NCBI RefSeq assembly: GCF_013349995.1
Contig: NZ_JABVXF010000010.1
Span: forward strand, 1 to 64,000
Source: Pseudoalteromonas sp. 0303
GTDB lineage: Bacteria > Pseudomonadota > Gammaproteobacteria > Enterobacterales > Alteromonadaceae
Direction of reading: 5' to 3'
Length of the DNA stretch: 64,000 nucleotides
Below the pieces are notes generated by a model, which saw only the letters and a list, made by a program, of their open reading frames with translations, searched no databases and was not told the DNA's origin. Below, in pieces: positions 59,141-64,000 of the stretch; position 1 is the first letter of the stretch; each line of letters begins with the position of its first letter. A program made the position numbers and the translations under genes.

Positions 59141-60300
59141 TTAAAGTTTAATAACTAATTGATTACGTCCTGCATCTTTAGCCTGATAAAGTGCAGCATC
59201 AGCTCTTGAGATAACTGATTTTTGCTCCTCTTCTCTCATCACAGTTAAACCAAAACTTGCGCGAATAGGTAAAGATAACTCACCAATTTCGCACATTTCA
59301 CTATTCAACCGTGAGATCATACTATTAATAATGACCGTTGCATCTGGCACTGAACATAATGGCAACACAATCACAAACTCTTCACCTCCAAAGCGATATA
59401 CGTCATCAGAAGTACGTAACGACTGCGTTAAAAATGCTGAAAAACGTTGTAATACAACATCACCTACCTCGTGACCATGGGTATCATTCACACGTTTAAA
59501 ATAATCAATATCAGCCAAAATAACACAGACCTGTTTTAACTCACCTTGTTGCTGCTGAGTGAGCCGTTGGTACTCTTCATAAGCATTATCAAAAGCGCGG
59601 CGGTTAGGCAGTTGAGTGAGTCTTTGAGTGCTTGGATTTTCATTTCGTGAGCAAGTTGTGCCAATTGAGTATTGCGTACAAAGAGCTCTCTTCGAATGAG
59701 GTGCGTATGTGCCGCCATTATCATACCTGCTAAATTAGCTGCCAAGTGAGCAAGCAGTACCATATAAAATGAGTGGCTGGTAATATCTTTGAAAAAGTAG
59801 ATAACGAAAATAGCAAAAACACTATAAGTGACACCCAAAGCTACAGAAACTTTAAGTGACAATAAGGTAGAAAAATAAAATGTAATGAGTATTATCACAT
59901 CAAAAAACATATGCAAAATATAACCACGTTCATATGTGATCACCATAAACTGCATATTCAAAATTAAGAAAACCATAAAAATGGCTATCCCTAACCTTAG
60001 CAAAGGGTCCGTTTTAATATAACGAAGACTAAGTGCACTCAGCAGGCAGACAAATACTGTAATAGCTCGACCAATTAACGAGATATCAGGCCAAAAACTC
60101 GCTTGGATAATCATCTTGTCGAAAAAGGTCACTAATACCGTAACTATAGCGATAACAAAACATAAAAATTGGGCAATTTTTTTGTCTTGTTCAAATTTTG
60201 TCTGCAAAAAAGCTTGTTCAACTTGCACAGAATTGAATTGACAAGCATAGCGCGCTATCGACATATCTTTGTTTAACAATTTTGCTGCAAAAGCGCCCAT
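59141..60300 (-). pseudogene. Diguanylate cyclase (GGDEF) broken by a frameshift
   Basis: The 5' part (60300 to about 59620) encodes six hydrophobic segments, then a linker ending HEMKIQALKD. The following frame gives TQLPNRRAFDNAYEEYQ, ADIDYFKRVNDTHGHEVGD, and the intact active site RFGGEEFV to 59141. At 59614-59621 the plus strand has GAGTGAGT. Adding one more 4-bp copy restores the standard GGDEF start DSLTQLPNRRAF exactly, so one unit of an ACTC repeat was lost. As it stands no full-length protein is made unless a shift occurs. It is next to two HD-GYP genes that degrade the product. Confidence 0.85.
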
Positions 60301-60474
60301 AAATAAATGCCTACTGCGAAGGTGTGTGGGGGTATTAAATTAAGAGTAACTACTCTAGTATAGTGTGTACGCTCAATAATTAAACTAGTATTTTTGTATA
60401 AAAATACGAATAAAATCCCCACAGTAAAGCATGGCCCAAATAAAACTCCATACGAATAAATTCCATTTTTTCAG

Positions 60475-61125
60475 TTAGTTAATTTCCTCCCCCACTTCAT
60501 CACAGTCTACAATATCGGTTTCTTTAAAGGCTTCGCTGATCCAGCTTTGCATTACCGGGCAACTAAGTACGTGCTGGCAATAAGCTTGTGCAGCATGCGA
60601 GAGCGTAACCTGATACGTTTTAAAGCGCAGCACCACAGGCGCAAACATTGCATCAGCAATAGAAAATTCGCCAAATAACCATGCATTAGGGTAACTTTGC
60701 TGCTGAGTAGAAAATATCTCATCGATACGCGCAATGTCTTTTTTTGCTTGACCTGATAACTCAACATGCCTTTTAGCACGAATATTCATTGGCATTTCAT
60801 TACGAAGTGCAGCAAAACCAGAGTGCATCTCGGCAGCGAGACTGCGCGCTTTTGCTCTTTGGGCTATTTCACTAGGCCAAGCAGCACCATTTAGATAAGC
60901 ATCATTGATGTATTCACAAATGGCAAGTGAATCCCACACGGTTAACTCACCATCAATAAGGGCCGGCACTTTTGGCACGGGAAACTTAATTTTTAATGCG
61001 TCATAAAATTCAGGCGTATCTAAAACCAATTGTTGCTCTTTAAAAGAAACATTGAATTTACTCAGTAAATACCACGCTCGCAATGACCAAGTTGAGTAGT
61101 TTTTATTGCCAATAAATAATTGCAT
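60475..61125 (-). CDS. Glutathione S-transferase family protein
   Basis: A 216-aa GST: N-terminal thioredoxin-like domain with GNKNYSTWSLRAWYLL (Ser as the likely catalytic residue) and the glutathione-binding VPALIDGELTVWDSLAICEYI; C-terminal helical domain with FSIADAMFAPVVLRF. The substrate is unknown. I chose ATG 61125 with AAGGA 6 bp upstream; the longer frame from 61170 is not supported. It is divergent from a LysR regulator that may control it. Confidence 0.9.
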   Translation of the reverse strand: MQLFIGNKNYSTWSLRAWYLLSKFNVSFKEQQLVLDTPEFYDALKIKFPVPKVPALIDGELTVWDSLAICEYINDAYLNGAAWPSEIAQRAKARSLAAEMHSGFAALRNEMPMNIRAKRHVELSGQAKKDIARIDEIFSTQQQSYPNAWLFGEFSIADAMFAPVVLRFKTYQVTLSHAAQAYCQHVLSCPVMQSWISEAFKETDIVDCDEVGEEIN

Positions 61126-61167
61126 TGTACTTCCTTTAGCGTTTAGATTAGGCTCACTATAAAACAG

Positions 61168-61192
61168 CAATTGGGTAATTACTCGCCAATTG
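61168..61192. promoter_or_regulatory. LysR-type operator candidate between GST and lysR-type gene
   Basis: CAATTGG-N11-CCAATTG is a perfect 7-bp inverted repeat in the 101-bp divergent gap. The size fits a LysR-type box (T-N11-A). Confidence 0.5.
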
Positions 61193-61226
61193 TTTTTATA
61201 GTACCTATAAGAAAAGCTGATACATT

Positions 61227-62066
61227 ATGGATATTGATGCCCTTAGAACATTTTGCGCCTTCGTCGATACAGGTAGTTTCACCCGTGCTGCAGCACAAAT
61301 TTCCAGAACCCAATCTGCGGTAAGTATGCAAATGAAAAAGCTTGAACAAGACATTGCAAGCCCCCTATTTGAAAAGCAAGGTCGTCAACTGGTGCTAACT
61401 CATCAAGGCCACCAGCTAGCAAGCTATGCAAAGCAATTGATAGCGCTTCATGATGAAGCGTTTAAGCAATTAAAAGCAGGCACAGGCAACCTGCGCGTAC
61501 GCATAGGTTGTCCTGACGACTATGCCCACTCTTTACTACCAGAGCTGGTTGGTGCCTTACATCAACAGTTTAATGCCTTAGATATACAGATAAGCTGCGC
61601 CCCAAGTTATGAGCTTAGAGCCAAACTAGACCAAGGTATGCTCGATTTAGTTGTTGCCACTCGCTCACCAGACAGCGAAGAAGGTTACTTATTGCAATCA
61701 AGCCAAGGCGTATGGGTGAAAAGCCCCGCTTTTGAGATTGAAGATTCAACCCCACTTCCTATTGCCCTGTTTCAACGAGACTGTAAGTTTCACCAAGCCA
61801 GTATTGAAGGTCTCTTAAAAACCGAGCGTCGTTTTAATATTATTGCCTGCTGTGGATCAGCAGGTGCATTACATGGCTTAATTGAACAAGGACTGGCAAT
61901 TGGCAGTATAGCGCGAATAAGCATGCAAAAAGGTTTGGAAGAAATCAGCGATAATTCGTTACCAGTACTGCCTATGATTGATATCGTACTGTTGTACGGT
62001 AATCATGCCCACAATCCACTCAATCATGAACAGCTTAAGCAGCTTGTGGAGTTGATTAAGACGTAA
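61227..62066 (+). CDS. LysR-family transcriptional regulator
   Basis: A 279-aa regulator with an N-terminal winged helix (MDIDALRTFCAFVDTGSFTRAAAQISRTQSAVSMQMKKLEQDIASPLFEKQGRQLVLT) and a periplasmic-binding-like effector domain (about 90-275). It is divergent from the GST gene, which it may regulate through the inverted repeat at 61168-61192. The inducer is unknown. Confidence 0.9.
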   Translation: MDIDALRTFCAFVDTGSFTRAAAQISRTQSAVSMQMKKLEQDIASPLFEKQGRQLVLTHQGHQLASYAKQLIALHDEAFKQLKAGTGNLRVRIGCPDDYAHSLLPELVGALHQQFNALDIQISCAPSYELRAKLDQGMLDLVVATRSPDSEEGYLLQSSQGVWVKSPAFEIEDSTPLPIALFQRDCKFHQASIEGLLKTERRFNIIACCGSAGALHGLIEQGLAIGSIARISMQKGLEEISDNSLPVLPMIDIVLLYGNHAHNPLNHEQLKQLVELIKT

Positions 62067-62079
62067 AGAACATATCAAG

Positions 62080-64000
62080 CTACTGAAGTTTTACTAACTT
62101 ACGAGTTCTATAAGGTTCTGTAAGATATAAAAACTCTTTTAAATCATGAGCACTGTTGATCAACATATGTTGCTTAGGTTGTGTTAACTGCCAACTTTCT
62201 GTTTCAGCAGTTGCCAAATCGATACGCTGGAAATTAATTGTATCTGCATGCTCCATTGTTACTGCTAATTGCTGGTTACTAACAGATATACCAATAATGT
62301 CATTGCTAGCTGCTTGCCAAACAGTTTCTATATCTCCACGGGTATTAACTCGAAACACTTCATTGCTATTTGAGAAGTAGATCTGATCTTGCTCATCTAA
62401 ATCCATACCATAACAGCTTAAACGTTTCCGTGAGCCTGTGAATGGTGTCAACGTTAAGCTTGTTAAATCGAATTTTGCTGGATGAAACGTCTGTCCATCC
62501 TCTGCTCGATACGAAACTAAAATCGCGTCTTCATTGTGATACATTTCTCTCAAATAAAAAGAGTGATTTCCATGAGGTATTGTTTCATAAGTGCCACTGT
62601 TTAAATCAATTTTAAACAGTGTATCTTTACTTGCGGTGTAAACCAGCCGTGCGTCTTGGCTCCAAACAATGCCAAATAACTCATGGTTATCAGGGTTAGC
62701 AAAAATGCGCGTTTGCTTGCCACTATCGTATAAAAATAATTGTTTTAATCCAAAACGATGAGACTCAAAAACAAATTTCGTTGAGTCTGGCGAAAACACG
62801 GGTAGAAAGTCGATTGATGAGGTATCAACGAGTTTAGTCAATTTGTCAGGGTTGGCCCGTGTTTGGCTGACAATATCTACATCAACATTCACTAGCTCCA
62901 TCAAAATGGCTTCAGCGTCTGGTGTGTACTGGGCATCACGAATTATTTGATAATTATTAAATGAAATTAACTGCTGCTCACCATCAAGATCTAGATTAAC
63001 AAGCTGATTTCGTTGGCTAATTAATAGCGCTTGATTGTTCGGGTGCCAACTTAACCCTTGAATACCGTTCTCTATAATGGCAATAGTTTGTATTTCTTTA
63101 CTGGCAAGCTCGAATACATCAATACGGTATTTGTTTTGCCCCGCTTCAATCCCCATTGCGACTTTACTACCATCTTTCGATAACGCATTAACGAGTAACC
63201 AATCTTGCTGTGTAGCTGCTAGTAAATGTGCTTTTTGTTTAGATTCTAAGTTAAGTGAAACGAGTCGAGTATCGTTGTGTAGTTTATCTTTTTCTATGTA
63301 ATAGAGCTTATCAGCATGCCAATCGATGTGGTGACTGGTTACAACGGTGTCATTAAAAACACTCACCGTCGCTTGTTCTAATGGCTGAAATTTAGATAAA
63401 TCAATGCTTATCGTGTTTAGATGTTGTTTCTGTTCTGCGCTTTTCACAAACGCAATCGCATTGTCGGAGGTCGACCACCCCAAAGCGTAGTAGCTTGCAG
63501 CATCTTCAGTCAGCCTCACCTCTCGCTCAGACGCAAGCTCTTTAATCCAAATCTGTTGACTTCCTTTATTACCTCGAACAAAAGCAAGGTACTTACCACT
63601 GTGTGAAAGTGACAAATTAGCTTCATTTAGTTCACTCGAAGTTAGTGGCATTAGCTGGGTAAAGTGAGCAGTATCTTGTTGCTTAGGCACTAGCTGCCAC
63701 GCAATAGCAATAAAGCTAACTAGTAAAACAAACAGCAACCCAAGATGTTGCGCTTTTAATTTTTTGCTTTGCTCTTGTGTTACTTTCTCAAGGCTATAAC
63801 CGCGCTTAGGGTGTGTAATTATAAACTGTGGGTTCTTGGCATCTTCTTGGAGTGCTTTTCGTAGCAACGCTATACAACGCTGAACCGAACTGGGGTTATA
63901 GGTAGCATTAGGCCACACTTTTGCAAAGATTACTTCTTGGCTTACAACTTCACCTTTATTTAAATAAAGGGTATGTAATACATCCATGACCTTTGGCTCG
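62080..64000 (-). CDS. CadC-like regulator with TolB-type beta-propeller (5' end missing)
   Basis: The frame is open to the window edge, so the start lies outside. From the right edge: the OmpR/PhoB-type winged helix (EPKVMDVLHTLYLNKGEVVSQEVIFAKVW and CIALLRKALQEDAKNPQFIITHPKRGYSLE), a membrane helix (LGLLFVLLVSFIAIAWQLV) and a long periplasmic WD40/TolB-like propeller with repeats such as LSLSHSGKYLAFVRGNKGSQQIWIKEL and PVFSPDSTKFVFESHR. This one-component membrane regulator binds DNA in the cytoplasm and senses outside. The target is unknown. Confidence 0.88.
   Translation of the reverse strand, partial: EPKVMDVLHTLYLNKGEVVSQEVIFAKVWPNATYNPSSVQRCIALLRKALQEDAKNPQFIITHPKRGYSLEKVTQEQSKKLKAQHLGLLFVLLVSFIAIAWQLVPKQQDTAHFTQLMPLTSSELNEANLSLSHSGKYLAFVRGNKGSQQIWIKELASEREVRLTEDAASYYALGWSTSDNAIAFVKSAEQKQHLNTISIDLSKFQPLEQATVSVFNDTVVTSHHIDWHADKLYYIEKDKLHNDTRLVSLNLESKQKAHLLAATQQDWLLVNALSKDGSKVAMGIEAGQNKYRIDVFELASKEIQTIAIIENGIQGLSWHPNNQALLISQRNQLVNLDLDGEQQLISFNNYQIIRDAQYTPDAEAILMELVNVDVDIVSQTRANPDKLTKLVDTSSIDFLPVFSPDSTKFVFESHRFGLKQLFLYDSGKQTRIFANPDNHELFGIVWSQDARLVYTASKDTLFKIDLNSGTYETIPHGNHSFYLREMYHNEDAILVSYRAEDGQTFHPAKFDLTSLTLTPFTGSRKRLSCYGMDLDEQDQIYFSNSNEVFRVNTRGDIETVWQAASNDIIGISVSNQQLAVTMEHADTINFQRIDLATAETESWQLTQPKQHMLINSAHDLKEFLYLTEPYRTRKLVKLQ

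Noticed and set aside
59141..59518. 125-aa GGDEF piece as a complete small gene
   Set aside because: The N-terminal GGDEF strands and helix lie upstream in the same frame and link to the membrane part through a 4-bp shift.

Overview
The window looks like chromosomal DNA of a marine gammaproteobacterium of the Alteromonadales, most likely Pseudoalteromonas. The basis is AT-leaning codon use, protein sequences close to Vibrio/Shewanella/E. coli homologues, an Mrp-type Na+/H+ antiporter operon, tyrosine catabolism genes, a TonB-dependent receptor and many c-di-GMP proteins. I see no prophage, insertion sequence or CRISPR array. The genus is an inference from gene content.

Layout. 1-3000: a partial unknown gene, then 4-hydroxyphenylpyruvate dioxygenase and fumarylacetoacetase (tyrosine degradation). 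3148-4771: an overlapping M23 peptidase and bactofilin pair (cell-shape module). 4768-11176: scattered housekeeping genes (DUF4442 thioesterase-like protein, Bcr/CflA and LysE exporters, methylglyoxal synthase, YegD chaperone, secreted LigE DNA ligase, a HAD phosphatase interrupted by an in-frame UAA, a small hypothetical). 11286-16311: TonB receptor, MscS channel, HdeD-like protein. 16371-22508: leftward purF-cvpA-dedD-folC-accD-truA. Between cvpA and dedD lies a roughly 260-bp, highly self-complementary element with 32-bp imperfect terminal inverted repeats. 22650-28440: a six-gene mrp operon with fused A and B subunits.

28652-40101: the conserved translation/RNA operon metY-rimP-nusA-infB-rbfA-truB-rpsO-pnp-nlpI, read leftward, ending in an M64-like secreted metallopeptidase that overlaps nlpI. 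Its controls are visible: a near-consensus promoter with a GC-rich discriminator before metY, hairpins and terminators between metY and rimP, and a long stem-loop in the pnp leader where RNase III would act. 40345-46884: a globin-like protein without the proximal histidine, a coiled-coil protein with an internal duplication, an FeS-type photolyase, a small heat-shock protein, a thioredoxin-like protein, grxA and deaD.

46997-49444: a small accessory island holding a class 3 lipase (broken by an in-frame UAA), two tandem paralogous 150-aa proteins and a 33-codon remnant of a second lipase start. This resembles a degenerating effector/partner locus. 49527-53229: AbgT transporter, yfcL, an ATP-NAD kinase-family protein and epmC. 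53305-60300: a c-di-GMP cluster with two paralogous membrane HD-GYP proteins. One has a periplasmic solute-binding domain inserted within its Cache sensor. Beside them is a diguanylate cyclase frameshifted at a 4-bp repeat. 60475-64000: a divergent GST/LysR pair with a LysR-type inverted repeat between them, and a partial CadC-like regulator with a beta-propeller.
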